DNA of 64,000 nt from Chinchilla lanigera (GCF_000276665.1 NW_004955518.1:2154753-2218752); one strand, 5' to 3'; numbered from the stretch's first letter, positions 1-10,719 are shown. Notes: generated by a model not told the origin, from the letters alone. Numbers and translations are program-made.

Positions 1-30
1 GAATGAATAAATGAATGAATGGGCATTGTT
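1..30. repeat. GAAT/AAAT short tandem repeat
   Basis: The window opens in a short run of GAAT units with one variant unit. It is cut by the window edge, so its full length cannot be seen. Confidence 0.6.
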
Positions 31-611
31 ATCGTTTGGATCTTCCATGTCCACAAAGCCCCATGTGTTAAAGGCTTGTTCCCCAGGGTGGCACTGTTGG
101 GAGATAGTGGGACATTTTTTTTCCAGCCAAAGCCTTGGGCATTTTACTTTATTTTATTTTTATAATTAAGTTTATAGGTACATTTTAGGTATATATAATG
201 ATCACATTCATTGTAGGGAATTTCTACCTGAACATGATATATCTTGCTTCTTTTTTTTTCCTATACTCCTACCCTCTTTTCAACCCCTCTTCCCCTCCTT
301 ATTTACAGAAGTTTTGTTTCCATTTTCTCCTTCTTTTCTTTTCCCTTCCTTTCTCCCTCCCACCTTCCTAGTTCCCCTTCCCATTTGGACATTTTCTTCC
401 TATGTCATAATCTACTATATATTTTAGTCCTTATTTACATTTTTGGTTTCTCATAGCAGAGAAACAATGCAGTATTTCCGCATGTGTGTCCAATTTATTT
501 CACTAAAGAGTATAGCCTCAAGGTGCATCCATTTACCTAGAAATGTCTCAAGCTTATCCTTCTTTGTGGTAGAGTAGTATTCCATTGCATAAAAAAAAAA
601 CCACATCTTTA

Positions 612-800
612 TTATTTATCATTTGATGGACATGTGGGCTGTTTCCAAAATTTAACTACTACCAACTGTGCTGCTATAAACATGGAAGTGTATATATCAC
701 TATGGTGTGATGTTTTTATTTCCTTAGGGAAGATACCAAGAAAGGGAACAGATAAGTCATATGGAACCTCTAGTCCTAGTTTTCTGAGGAATCTCCACAC
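612..800 (-). pseudogene. L1 ORF2 C-terminal fragment
   Basis: A 62-residue open segment matches the conserved region near the end of L1 ORF2, with the PFLGIFPKEIKTSHHSDIY motif and the FIAAQ segment. The homologous segment of the opposite-strand L1 lies at 2350-2562, so the two can be compared directly. It is a relic of the retrotransposon protein (endonuclease and reverse transcriptase), not a host gene. The methionine is only an internal codon of the original frame. Confidence 0.85.
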
Positions 801-1521
801 TGATTTCCACAGTGGTTGCGCCAGTCTTCACTCCCACCAACAATGAAGAAGGGTTCTTTTCTTCCCATAGCTTCTTCAGCATTTATTATTGGTTGGTTTC
901 TTCATGATAGCCATTCTTTCTGGAGTGAGATAGAATCTCAGCATTGTTTTAATTTGCATTCCTCAAATGACCAGTGATTTTGAGTATTTTTTCATGTATT
1001 TGTTTGCCATTTCCACTTCTTCATCTGAGAAGACTCTATTTATTTTAGATGCCCATTTTTGGACTAGATCTTTAAATCTGGGGTCTCCATTTTTTTTTTG
1101 AGTTCTTTATATATTCTAGACAGTAGTCCTTTGTTTGAGAAACAGCTGGTAAAAAGTTTTTACCGCATTTATGGGTTGTCTTTTCACTCTGTTGGTGGTT
1201 ACTCTTGCTGTAAAAAATGCTTTTTAATAAGATGAGATCCTACTTGTGGATTCTTTGTGATAGTTCCTGTGTGATTGGGGCTTTGTTCATAAAGTCTTCA
1301 CCTACATCAGTGTCATCAAGAGTTCTGCCTATTCTATCTTCCAGCAGATTTAGTGTTTCTGCTTTACTATTTAGATATTTGATCCATTTTGATTTTAGTT
1401 TAGTGCATGGTGAAAGATATCAGTCTAGTTTTAATCTTTGGCATGTGGAAAGCCAGTTTTATCAGCACCATTTATTAAAGAGGCTGTCTTTCTTCCAGTG
1501 AAGGTGTTCAGCACTTTTGTC

Positions 1522-1536
1522 AAAGGTAAGGTGGCT
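1522..1536. repeat. 5' target-site duplication of the inserted plus-strand L1
   Basis: AAAGGTAAGGTGGCT at this position matches AAAGATAAGGGTGGCT at 3481-3496, with one substitution and one indel. The two flank the plus-strand L1. When one copy is removed, the minus-strand L1 ORF2 reads continuously (from the GSATL/FDK region to the KKDS region), which supports this being the insertion point. Confidence 0.8.
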
Positions 1537-1762
1537 TTTGACAAAGGGGTTAAATATGTTCACTGGAAGAAAGACAGCCTCTTTAATAAGTGGTGCTGGA
1601 AAAACTGGCTTTACACATGCCAAAGACTAAAACCAGACCCATATCTTTCACCATGCATTAAACTAAAGTCAAAATGGATCAAAGATCTAAATATTAAAAC
1701 AGAAACACTAAATCTATTGGAAGAGAAAGTAGGTAAAAATCTTGAAGACATAATGGTAGGCA

Positions 1763-1860
1763 GGGCTGGGGATATAGCCCAGTGTCACAAAGGTCTACGT
1801 GGCAAGTGCAGGGTCCTGAGTTTGATTCCTGGTACCAAAACCAACAAACAAACAAAAAAA
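1763..1860 (+). mobile_element. ID SINE inside L1 ORF2
   Basis: This copy has the GGGCTGGGGATATAGC head, the B-box-like GAGTTTGATTCCTGG segment and the GGTACC ending, followed by an A-rich CAAACAAACAAAAAAAA tail. GTAGGCAG is repeated at 1755-1762 and 1871-1878 as a probable target duplication. The element interrupts the plus-strand L1 ORF2. The A box is mutated (AGCCCAGTGTC), so this copy looks older than the one at 50606. Confidence 0.9.
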
Positions 1861-2349
1861 ATTCATAGGTGTAGGCAGAGAGTTCATGAACAAAAACCAA
1901 ACTGCATGGGAAATCCTTCAATGAATCAACAACTGGGATCCCATTTTACTGAAAAGTTTTTGTACATCAAAAGGAATCACCAATAGAGTAAAAAGAAAAT
2001 CCATGAATTGGGAAAAAATTTTAGCCAACTGTCCCTCAGACAAAGGACTACTATCTAGAACATAGAAAGAATTAAAAAGAATCAGGCCCCCAAAATTCAA
2101 AGACGAAATCCAAAAATGGGCATCTGAGATGAATACACATTTCTCAGATGAAGAAATACTAATGGCAAATAAATACATGAAAAATATTCAAAATCACTGG
2201 TCTTTTGAGAAATGCAAATTAAAACAACACTGAGATTCCATCTCACCCCAGAAAGAATGGCCATCATCAAGAAATCAACCAATGACAAATGCTGGAGAGG
2301 CTGTGGGGAAAAAGGAACTCTTCTCTACTGCTGATGGGGGTGTAGCTTC

Positions 2350-2562
2350 ATGAAAGCACTGTGGAAATCAGTTTGGAAATTCCTCACAAAACTAGAATTA
2401 GAAGTCCCACTTAACCCAGCTATTCCCCTTCTGGGTATTTTCTCAGAAGAATTAAAAACATCACACCACAGCGATATATGTGCACCTATGTTTATAGCAG
2501 CACAATTTTTTACAGCTAAATCTTGGAAACAACTCAATGCCCATCAACTGAGGAATGGGTAA
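2350..2562 (+). pseudogene. L1 ORF2 C-terminal fragment
   Basis: A 70-residue open segment carries the same ORF2 C-terminal motif as 612-800: LELEVPLNPAIPLLGIFSEE, TSHHSDI and MFIAAQ. It belongs to the plus-strand L1. Frames before and after it are broken. Confidence 0.85.
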
Positions 2563-2959
2563 AAAGATGTGGTATTCTTATACAATGGAGTGTTACTCAG
2601 CTATAAGAAACATAAACTTGAGGCTTTTGTATGCAAATAGATGCAACTGGAGACCATGCTCATAAGTGAAATAAATCGGACACACATGTGTAAACATCAT
2701 ATTGTCTCCCTGGTGTAGGAACCTGAAAGAGTAAGTAAAACTGAAAACGTACAATAGATGATAAGAAAGAGAAAAAAATTACTCAAAGGAAGGAATGACT
2801 GGGATGAGGGAAAGAAGAAAAAAGAAAGAAGAAAAGCAAAACAATGACACTAGATAGATAGATAATATGTGATAGATATTTATGTATATAGAAGAATAGC
2901 TGGGATAACGGTACTGCTAATGTCTGATAGTATATTGACAAGAACAGTTAATGCTTAAA

Positions 2960-3480
2960 ATTTTTGTATTTTCAACAATTTTGCATGCTTATATCTGGGA
3001 ATCTTAGCAACTGATTTGGAGACAACAGTATGCAATGGAACGACCATTGGTGAATTCCTACCATCTTGTCTAGTGAAACTCTGTATTATCTCAATGTTTT
3101 CTTTAATAATTATTTTTTATTCTCTTTAATGGTTTGAACAATCTTCAAAAAAGATAAGGGTGTTCTTGATTCAGCTTTGGTAATTCATATGTATCTAGGA
3201 ACCTGTCCAAATCTCCATTTTACATCTTATTAGAATACAAATTCTGGATGTAGGTGTAAATGATCTTCTGGATTTCTGTAGGATCCATTCCATTCTTACA
3301 CTGGTAATCTGAGCAATGTAGTTGAAGATAACAATATGTAATATAGCAACCACTGCTAATTCCTATCATTTTGTTTTGCAACCCTGTATCACTCTTAATG
3401 TTCTCGCTTTGTTTTGTTTATGTGTGTACTTTTGATATGTTGCTATTGTTCTTTTTTTTTCTACTCTCTTTAAAATAAAA
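2960..3480 (+). repeat. diverged tandem units in the L1 3' UTR
   Basis: Two units share an ordered motif: a GGAATCTTAGCAA-like or GTAATCTGAGCAA-like start, then GA(A/G)GA(T/C)AACA(A/G)TATG, then ACCA(T/C)TG, then AATTCCTA(T/C)CAT. They lie at about 2990-3150 and 3300-3480, and both end in CTCTTTAA, a run of A and GATAAGGG. The same motif recurs in the 3' half of the element at 46990-48185, so it is a property of this L1 lineage's 3' UTR. Confidence 0.65.
3161..3281. repeat. exact 121-bp duplicate of L1 ORF2 sequence (copy 1)
   Basis: This block is base-for-base identical to 4888-5008, and the match extends 8 more bases with one mismatch (to 3289 and 5016). Copy 2 is in its native place in the minus-strand L1 reverse-transcriptase region. 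Copy 1 is out of place, inside the 3' UTR of the plus-strand L1. It is read here as a local templated duplication. Confidence 0.9.
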
Positions 3481-3919
3481 AAAGATAAGGGTGGCTGAGT
3501 ATGTCTGGAGTTGTTTGTGCATCTTCCAATTTGTTCCATTGATCCTCAGGTCTGTTTTGGGGTGGTTGTTTATTTGTTTGCTTGTACCATGCTGTTTTCA
3601 CCACAGTAGTTTTGTATTATAGTTTCAAGTCAGGGATTGTGATGTCCCCCTGCCTTACCTTTGTTGCCTAGAATTGCCTTTGCTATTCCAGGTTTCTTCT
3701 GGTTCCAAATGAATTTTAGGATTCTTTTGTCTAATTCTGTGAGATATGCTGTTGGAATTATGATTGAAATTGCATTAACTCTATAACAATTTTGGAAGTA
3801 TGGCCATTTTTACTATGTTGGTTCTTCTTACCCATCCTCTTCAATCTGCTTTTTCAGAGTATTATAGTTTTCAGTGTAGAGGTTTTTTACTTCCTTTGTT
3901 AGATTGATTCCTAGGTATT

Positions 3920-4108
3920 TCATTTTTTGGATGCTACTGTGAAAGAGGTTGTTTCTCTAGTTTCTCTTTCAATGAGTTTGTTATTCATGTACAAGAAGGC
4001 TATTAATTTTTGAGGGTTGATTTTGTATCGAGCTATGCTACAGATATCAGTTACTAAATCTAGAAGAATTCTGGTGGAATTTTTACGGTCATTTATGTAG
4101 AATATCAT
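3920..4108 (-). pseudogene. L1 ORF2 reverse-transcriptase fragment (after FADD)
   Basis: The open segment reads on from the FADD motif encoded at 4109-4120 and contains the conserved KINPQK and LIAFLYMNNKLIERE segments of L1 reverse transcriptase. The methionine chosen as start is the residue just after FADD. It is part of the minus-strand L1 and is broken downstream. Confidence 0.85.
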
Positions 4109-4496
4109 GTCATCTGCAAATAATGATAATTTAACTTCTTCCTTTCTTATCTTTATTCATTTTCTTTTGCCTTTTGTAGAGTTGCTTGGGTTAATGTTTC
4201 CAGAATTATAGTGAATAAAAGTAGTGACAGTGGATATCCTCATTTTGTTCCTGATTTTAGAATGAAAGATTTCAGTTTTTGTCCATCTAGTATACATTGG
4301 CTGTTTGTTTGCCATACATGACTTTTATCAGATTGAGATAAATATCATCTACTCAAATTTTCTGTAGGGTTTTTATCATAAATCGGTGTTGGACTTTGTC
4401 AAATGATTCTTCTGAATCTACTGAACTGATCATATGGTTGTTACCCTTGGCCCCATTAATGTGGTGTATTACATTTATTGATTTGCATAGGTTGAA

Positions 4497-4751
4497 CTAT
4501 CCCTGCATCCCTGGCATGAATCCTATTTGGTCATGATATATAATTTTCTTGATGACTTGCTGCATTCTGTTCTCCAGTATCTTATTGAAGATTTTTGTAT
4601 CTGTGTTCATTAAGGAGATTGGCCTATAGTTCTTTGTCTTGGTTGGGTCTTTCTCTGGTTTTAGTATCAGGGCAATGCTTACTTTCAGGAATGATTTTGG
4701 AAATATCATTTCCCTTTCAATTCCTTTAAAGAGTTTCAGCATTAGTGTCAT
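4497..4751 (-). pseudogene. L1 ORF2 reverse-transcriptase fragment (early RT blocks)
   Basis: The 84-residue segment has the hallmarks of the L1 RT finger/palm region: [37 protein letters not shown] and HDQIGFMPG. It lies 5' of the FADD segment on the same strand, as expected for one damaged ORF2. Confidence 0.88.
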
Positions 4752-4887
4752 TAGTTGTTCTCTAAATTTGTTTTAGAATTCAACAGTGAATCCATCAGGA
4801 CATGGGCTTTTTGTTGTGGTTGTTGGTAAGTTTTTAATTATATTTTCAATTTCATTGACTGATATTTAGATATTTAGAATTTTTATA

Positions 4888-5008
4888 TGTTCTTGATTCA
4901 GCTTTGGTAATTCATATGTATCTAGGAACCTGTCCAAATCTCCATTTTACATCTTATTAGAATACAAATTCTGGATGTAGGTGTAAATGATCTTCTGGAT
5001 TTCTGTAG
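4888..5008. repeat. exact 121-bp duplicate (copy 2, native position)
   Basis: This is the native copy of the block duplicated at 3161-3281. It lies within minus-strand L1 ORF2 and its flanks continue as ordinary L1 ORF2 on both sides. Confidence 0.9.
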
Positions 5009-5050
5009 TATCCATTGTGATTTCACCCTTTCCATTCCTAATTGCATGGA

Positions 5051-5136
5051 TGGGGCGGATGGTACCAGGAATAGAACTCAGGATCTCATGCTTGACAGGC
5101 AGGTGTTACATCACTGAGCTAAATGCCCAGGCCCAG
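5051..5136 (-). mobile_element. ID SINE inserted in L1
   Basis: The reverse complement gives the GGGCATTTAGCTCAGTGA head, the CCTGCCTGTCAAGCATGAGA segment and a GGTACC ending. TTGCATGGA is duplicated at 5042-5050 and 5137-5145. It interrupts the minus-strand L1. Confidence 0.9.
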
Positions 5137-5190
5137 TTGCATGGATTTGAGTATTTTCTTTCCTTTCCTTGGCTAAGGGACAGTGGAACA

Positions 5191-6724
5191 AGAGGCAGAG
5201 ACTGGTGGGTGGTCTTTAGGTCACTGGTTCCTTTGTAAGTTGAATGCCTCAAATATTTTGTTATATTAATAGCAAGCTAACACAAGCATCAGTTTTTCAG
5301 AGCAGGATATTGGCTAACCCAAGATGATTTAAGGAAGATAAACAGGATCTCAATATGCAAAGTGGATCCAGCGAGGCAGTGATGGATATCCAAATACCAG
5401 TAAAAAGCTTCAGATACAAGAGTAAAGCTGAGGTGTTGGGCAGTATAAGCCAAAGGGAAGAGACTTGTGTATCGTTAAGATTTTCCCTAAGCTCTTCCAG
5501 CTGGAAGGATGTCATTTTCATCCATGCAAATATCCACGAAGCAGACCAACCACTTCATGAGTGAGAGTGCACAACAACCGAAAGGCGAGCATGCACTGAG
5601 CAGACTCCTCAGGCAGCAATTTAGGCATCTCTGACCCACATGGTATTTTCAATGGAAATGACCACTAATCCCCACACAATTATTCTCTCCCTAATCAAAG
5701 ATGATTCGTAGTTCACCCTTGCCTTTCCTAGACTCAACAACCCTAATTCCCCTAACTGCTTTCAGAGATCCATTCATCCAGATCCTCTCATTATTTTTGA
5801 TTTTTCCTTCTGATCCTTTTCCAAGCTCCCCCTCTCTTATGTCATCCACCTGAATCTGAAGACCAGATTTGCTCCAGCCACACTCATCTGACAGGCCTGC
5901 TTTTCCTCTAAGCGGCTGGAAAGGAGTGCAGATCTGCTCCAGGAGGGAGACTTACTCTCCTGGGGACATTCCCATCTCACACTCAGGCTGTCTTTACCCA
6001 GAGGAGCCCTCACAGCAGTCGGTGAGAAGCCCATTTCCAGACAGTGTCTGGCTTCAGACCCCAGGGGACTTCATCATCCCCTTCCTCTCCATCCTCCAAA
6101 CTGAAGTCCACGCAGGCAGGGACAGAAGAGTAATTGATGCCCCTGGGGAATATCAAAGTGCTATTGAGCAAAACTGCAGCGCAACAGCTGCGCAGGTGCT
6201 TCCTGTGGCAGGGAGAGAAGTGTCTTTAGAAAGCCCTAAATAACTCTGGGCAGAGTTGTCAGCTTGACAGATGACTGAGAGAAATAGCCCCGTTGTTCTC
6301 TGGTGTGTGATTCATCCGGGGCTGTGATGAAGCAGGGGACAAGGGCTGGCCTTGAGTCTCACACTCTGTCACCTGGGGCTGCTCTTCGGCTTGCTTCCCA
6401 GGAGGAATAAGAAAGCTCTTGTGGCTGTTCTCTTCTTCTCTGTCATTCTGACCTTGTTTTTTGTGGATTTATTTAGTGAGTCTCGGCTCTGTGCTGATTT
6501 GCTTTTAGCTGGGTTTGGGGGAAGGCAGGCAGGGCTGTGGGAGAATCCCTCTTTCAGTGTCCACAGGCCTCTCTCCCTCTGAAGACCTTCTCAGTGCCTC
6601 TTGCCATTACAGCCGCGATGGCACTGAGTACCTCAGTCTTTCTACCCCAGCTCTTTGAAGAAAGGGCTTATTTAAATGTTTGCCAGATGTTGAATGGATA
6701 AATAAAAAGGTCCCAAGACCAAGG
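5191..6724. other. unique sequence, nothing recognised
   Basis: I see no repeat family and no exon I can support. The open frames here, such as 5869-6243 (124 residues), show no recognisable domain, and both strands have comparable frames. Confidence 0.5.
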
Positions 6725-6729
6725 TCATG

Positions 6730-6860
6730 ACAGCTGGCTTCTGGTCTTGGTCACTGGGATGCTGGCTAGGTGCTCAAGCCTCTGGACCTCTGTGTGCTCA
6801 CCTATAACACGATAGGTCAAGCTCTCAGGTCCTCTCAGTGTATACTATGAGGTTCTGAGA
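6730..6860 (+). mobile_element. MIR-like SINE relic
   Basis: The order of weak matches to the MIR core is visible: a TTGGTCACTGG-like part, then CTCAAGCCTCTGGACCTCTG, then CTCACCTATAACACGATAGG. It is old and heavily diverged. Confidence 0.5.
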
Positions 6861-8059
6861 GGTCTGATTGTGGTTCACACCCAGCTCAGCAGAGAGGGAG
6901 GGAGACTAAAGGTTAGGAGAATTCAAAGCAGCATACCCAGCAGTATACCCAGCAGAAGTAAACAACAACACATTGAAAACCCAAGTAAAAAGTGCATACT
7001 ATTTTGTTAGTAGATGGACCTGCAATAATGCTATCCAGTGACAGTCAGTGTGCACCGGGAATGGACGGTACACAACAGGAGCCCGTGCTGAACAGAAACA
7101 CAGCATTTCTCTCAGTTTACTAGGGCCTCTTCACCAAGGGGTTCCAGCCACCAGGCTTTGACATGTACATTAGTTCTTTGGCTCATGGTGTTTTTGCTGT
7201 GAAACAGCACAGCCAATCCACTCTTAGAAGACTATTCACCAGCAGAGGCAATTTTGTGTGAGTCCTGCAGAGAAGTCTGTGTCCAAGGTGGGGCTGGCGG
7301 TTTGTAACAGAGTCTGGGGAGTGCCCCAAGGTGATCAGCCGACACATCCCTGCGCAGAGCCCACGTGTCAAAGCAGTATCACCCGATTCGTTTCCCATGC
7401 TGGTGGATGTGCTTCAGGCATTAATGCCCTTAGTTTCCATCAATGGCAGCTTTGTTAGCATGAACAGAAAGCCAGACAAACACTTCTGAAATCAAGATCT
7501 CCTGGGTGCCTAAATATGCACCCTACCCTGAGCTGAAATGCTTGCAAATTTGAGATTGAAGAATTGAGTGAGATTTGTCTTTGGTTTTGTTAGTTAGTTA
7601 CTTAGTTTTGTAAAGGTGTTCTAGCAATTGGAATTAATAGTTACAAATATTTTCAGAAATTGTAACCATCCCAGTTTTCTACCTGGGAATCACTTTTAAA
7701 TCCTTCTCTGCAGATGATCAGTGCCCTCATCAATGAGTTCCTAGTTTTGCAAAAGTTAATTAGCTGGGATCCTAAGTTACCTTTCATGTTTCTTTTGCTC
7801 TTGTAAAACATCTAGCTCTTCTATACACCTTGGTTCAGGGTGGCTTGGCTTAGGCAGGACTGACAGGAAGGGGCTTTGTTTCATCTTTGGATCTTTGCCA
7901 AACTCTGGCAGCCTCTAGGGAATGGATCGAAGTCCCCACTGCAGAGCTGAGGCAGATGGAAGGCAAAAGAGATACTCTCACCTGAGATAGCAACACCTGC
8001 CGCATAGGTGCAGTGTGGACACCTATGTAACATTTACCAATTTTTAAAATACAGATTTT
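6861..8059. other. unique sequence, nothing recognised
   Basis: No repeat, RNA gene or coding exon is recognised in this stretch. Confidence 0.45.
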
Positions 8060-8395
8060 GAAACCACACAAACTTGATTTTGTTTCCTGTCTCTATCACT
8101 TGTTAACATGTGAGACTGGTCAAGGTAATTAATCTTTCTGAACTGTCTTTTTCTTGTTTATAAAGTGAGAAAAAGGGGGCTGGGGATTTAGCTCAGTGGC
8201 ACAGCAACTGCCTGCCAAGTGCAAGGTTGTGAGTTCAATTCCTGGTACCAGAAAAAAAACAAAAAATAAAAAAAAATAAAGTGAGAAAAAATAAACGACC
8301 AAATCATACCTTTGTTAAAGGCTTAAAAGAAAAAATCATACTAAAACATTTAGCACAGGGCCTGTAATATTGTAAGTGCCCAATGAATGATCAAG
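8060..8395 (+). mobile_element. MIR SINE relic split by an ID SINE
   Basis: The left part (to about 8174) carries the MIR-like run AATTAATCTTTCTGAACTGT and TTTATAAAGTGAG. The right part (from 8276) ends with ATTTAGCACAGGGCCTG and AAGTGCCCAATGAATG, the MIR 3' end. The ID at 8175-8275 separates the two halves with a perfect target duplication. Confidence 0.65.
8160..8290 (+). mobile_element. ID SINE with 15-bp perfect target duplication
   Basis: The body is 8175-8250, with the GGGGCTGGGGATTTAGCTCA head, a B-box-like GAGTTCAATTCCTGG and a GGTACC ending, followed by an A-rich tail. ATAAAGTGAGAAAAA occurs at 8160-8174 and again at 8276-8290. The perfect duplication shows L1-type target-primed insertion and a fairly recent date. 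Confidence 0.93.
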
Positions 8396-8766
8396 TGTGG
8401 AGGACCACGTGGATGGCTCTCCATGGAAGAAGAGCATTTGGCCCTCCCTCCATGTGTTGATATGTTCAGATCTGGCTAGGACTTTTACTTATCCCCTAAA
8501 TTGGCTTTAAGCAGTGCAAACAGGTCTAGTTGAGGTGCTGATGTGCAGTCTTTGAAGCAATGTGACAGGCCAGTGATGCCAAGGACGCTCCCAAGTAACA
8601 TGTGTGAGCTAGGCCGAGTGAAGCTACGCATCAGCTGAGAATGAGCCTTGAGAAAAGAGACTATGATTCTCAGGGTGTGGATTACACATCAAAACTGAAG
8701 CACGGACCCCAAAACACTAGCTACTGCCCCAATCTGTGATATGCAGATTATTCTTTCTGCATCTCT

Positions 8767-8814
<48 letters not shown>

Positions 8815-10165
8815 ATTGCAGAGGTGATTTCAGGCCTCCTACCTTGCCCAGCTCACAGCACTCAGTACTTCCCACGATTCTCACAGTCACTCATCCTCAA
8901 GCCACTCCCTTCTTCATGAATCAGTGAAACCCAGATTCAGCCTTGGGTCAAGACCTTTGTTCCAGTTAGCTATCACTATGACTGGACTTGGGACCCCTTC
9001 ACTCCCCATAACTACAAATATGCTTTAGTGTCTTCATTCTCACCATGGGTTTCACTGCAAGTGGTAGATTGGAATTAGTCTGCTATGATTCCAATAACTT
9101 TTCCTTGGGATTATAAATGTGGATTCTTCTGGACTACAACAAGGTCCAGAAGGGCTTTCTATAATCAAGAATAATAATAACAATAATGAAATTCTCTTCT
9201 TTCTGAACCAAAGAGCCTTCAGCCTCTCGCACTCTATAGAAATTCTCCATGGGTTTCACTAAGAATTGGTGCGAGAGAGATCACCTCCAGTGGCCTGCAT
9301 TACAGTAGGCCTGAGAACTTGTCTTGCCTTTTCTAAGACAAGAATATGGGGGCTCAGAGATGCCAAGTCCCAGACTGAGATCCCACCTACTTATTTTTAA
9401 AGTCATGATCAAAGTCTAGTTAGTATGAGTCTTGTTCTTGGGGCATTTTTCTTATTCATTCAGCATTTGGCAAACATTTAAATAAATCATTTCTTTGAGG
9501 AGCTGGGAATAAGGAAAGAGGCTTGTGCATGGTCTGCATTGTTATGACTGTAAAACTGTCTGGAGCTAACATCAAAGGGAGAGGGGCCTTTGGGTGCTTG
9601 GAGATTCTCCCCACTGTCCCCTTCTTTCACTAAATGCACTCAAACCACAGCAGCATGAATCTGGGAGGAGCCAAGCAGGCTGCAGTGTGCACAGGAGAAT
9701 CACGCCAGGGTGTGCCCACCTAGAGCTGGCCTCCACCCTTGAAACGGACAGTTTCTACCTTGTAAAAGAGGAAACAATTAGCAAGGATCAATAGCTTCAT
9801 CATCTTGAAGGAGAGCATGGCTCTCAAACATCCCTTCATATATATGTATGTGCATAAGGTGTGAAACAGAACAATTCAACATCCCATTTCTGTGGAACCA
9901 GTTTACTAAAGTCAAGCCCCACATTTGCTACCAGGTGGGAGATGTGACTTTTCCAGCCAGGAGCTTCAGAAGGATTGATGTTGTGCTAAACATGACAGCT
10001 ACACTTTGGAAGTCACCCCCTACTGAGCTCACAGGCACAGGGACCTGCCACGGCTTTGTTCACTGCTGCAGCCTGAGTGTGTAGCTGGCACCCAAACATT
10101 CCAGCCAACAAATATCAGTTGAAGGAATGAAGGACTTAACAATGAACCAAGCACGAATCTTGGAG
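8396..10165. other. unique sequence with one CT microsatellite
   Basis: Apart from the CT tract at 8771-8810 and a small AAT/AAC run near 9166-9190, I recognise no repeat or exon. Confidence 0.45.
8771..8810. repeat. (CT)n microsatellite
   Basis: About 20 uninterrupted CT units, flanked by TCTGCAT-like sequence on both sides. A serine/leucine-rich frame at 8736-8927 is an artefact of this tract. Confidence 0.95.
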
Positions 10166-10310
10166 AACAATCTAGTATGTGAGTTGAGGCAAGTCCTTTA
10201 ACATCTCTATGCCCAGTGAACTTATCCTGAAAAGAATACAGATTTGTTCTGAAGATTATTGGTTTAATCTTCTCAGTCTTCTTAAACAGTGAATGTTAGT
10301 AAATTTAATA
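10165..10310 (+). mobile_element. MIR SINE relic
   Basis: It contains GAGGCAAGTCCTTTAACATC, a close match to the MIR core block (GGGCAAGTCACTTAACCTC), followed by degraded 3' sequence. Confidence 0.6.
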
Positions 10311-10719
10311 AACAAAACAACAATTAGAAACTATATGAATATTTTGTGCCTAGGATATTGGAAGCAACTTATAGACATGAATTCACTGAGCCTTAATACG
10401 TAGAGGGTAAGGGAGCATTAGCATATTTATTTACCAAAGAGAATACAGAAAAAGGAATTGAGCACCAGAAATTGGATAGAACCCCTGACTTGTGGACTTG
10501 TGTTTGGATAACATCACATGCACCTGAAATTCTTGGTGAAAATTCAATGTATCAATATGTGAGAATGCCAAAAGGAAACTTACTATTCTTATTCTTCATA
10601 ACTAATATGCATTAATTAAAATTTAGAATCATAAATTTAAAAATGCATTCAGAAAATAGTTGTATTCACATAAACATTTATCTGACCTGAGACTGCTTTA
10701 GTAATGATAAATATTTGCA

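Larger units (their letters stand above)
138..1536 (-). mobile_element. L1 LINE, minus strand: ORF2 3' end and 3' UTR
   Basis: Read on the minus strand, this is the last part of L1 ORF2 followed by its 3' UTR. The C-terminal ORF2 block is seen at 612-800 (residues around GLEVPYDLSVPFLGIFPKEI and TSHHSDIYTSMFIAAQ). Further upstream the KKTAF/NKWC-type segment lies near 1450-1500. The polypyrimidine stretch at about 250-400 on the plus strand is the purine-rich tract typical of rodent L1 3' UTRs, and the element ends near 138 in A/T-rich sequence. The copy does not stop at 1536: its more 5' portion resumes at 3481, because another L1 has inserted here. Many frame breaks make it non-functional. 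The L1 assignment is strong; the subfamily is not determined. Confidence 0.9.
1438..1986 (+). pseudogene. chimeric open frame over the L1/L1 junction and an ID SINE
   Basis: A 182-residue frame is open here, but it is a composite. Its first residues are antisense minus-strand L1 sequence, the middle is genuine L1 ORF2 (WKKDSLFNKWCWKNWLY, LNLLEEKVGKNLEDI), and residues after about 105 translate the inserted ID SINE. It is a relic of L1 ORF2 and no host function should be given to it. Confidence 0.8.
1537..3480 (+). mobile_element. 5'-truncated L1 LINE inserted antisense into another L1
   Basis: This plus-strand L1 begins inside ORF2, at the segment encoding about KGVKYVHWKKDSLFNKWCWKNW. It runs through the ORF2 C-terminus (2350-2562), a purine-rich 3' UTR (about 2750-2850) and diverged tandem 3' UTR units (about 2960-3160 and 3290-3480), and ends in TTTAAAATAAAAAAA. 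Target duplications at 1522-1536 and 3481-3496 delimit it. An ID SINE sits inside at 1763-1860 and a foreign 121-bp block at 3161-3281. Both coding frames are broken, so it is not autonomous. Confidence 0.85.
3481..5190 (-). mobile_element. L1 LINE, minus strand: ORF2 reverse-transcriptase region
   Basis: This is the 5' continuation of the L1 at 138-1536. On the minus strand it encodes reverse-transcriptase blocks: the [21 protein letters not shown] block and [12 protein letters not shown] (4497-4751), a FADD catalytic motif at 4109-4120 followed by MIFYINDR, and the KINPQKLIAFLYMNNKL segment (3920-4108). Sequence further 5' fades near 5190, so the copy is 5'-truncated. An ID is inserted at 5051-5136. 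Stops and frameshifts separate the blocks. Confidence 0.88.

Noticed and set aside
138..2850. Twin-primed single L1 at the start of the window
   Set aside because: The two opposite segments cover the same L1 coordinates and are diverged. Twin priming gives adjacent, non-overlapping segments. A target duplication shows a nested insertion instead.
8736..8927. Frame with a Ser-Leu repeat
   Set aside because: It is translated CT microsatellite.
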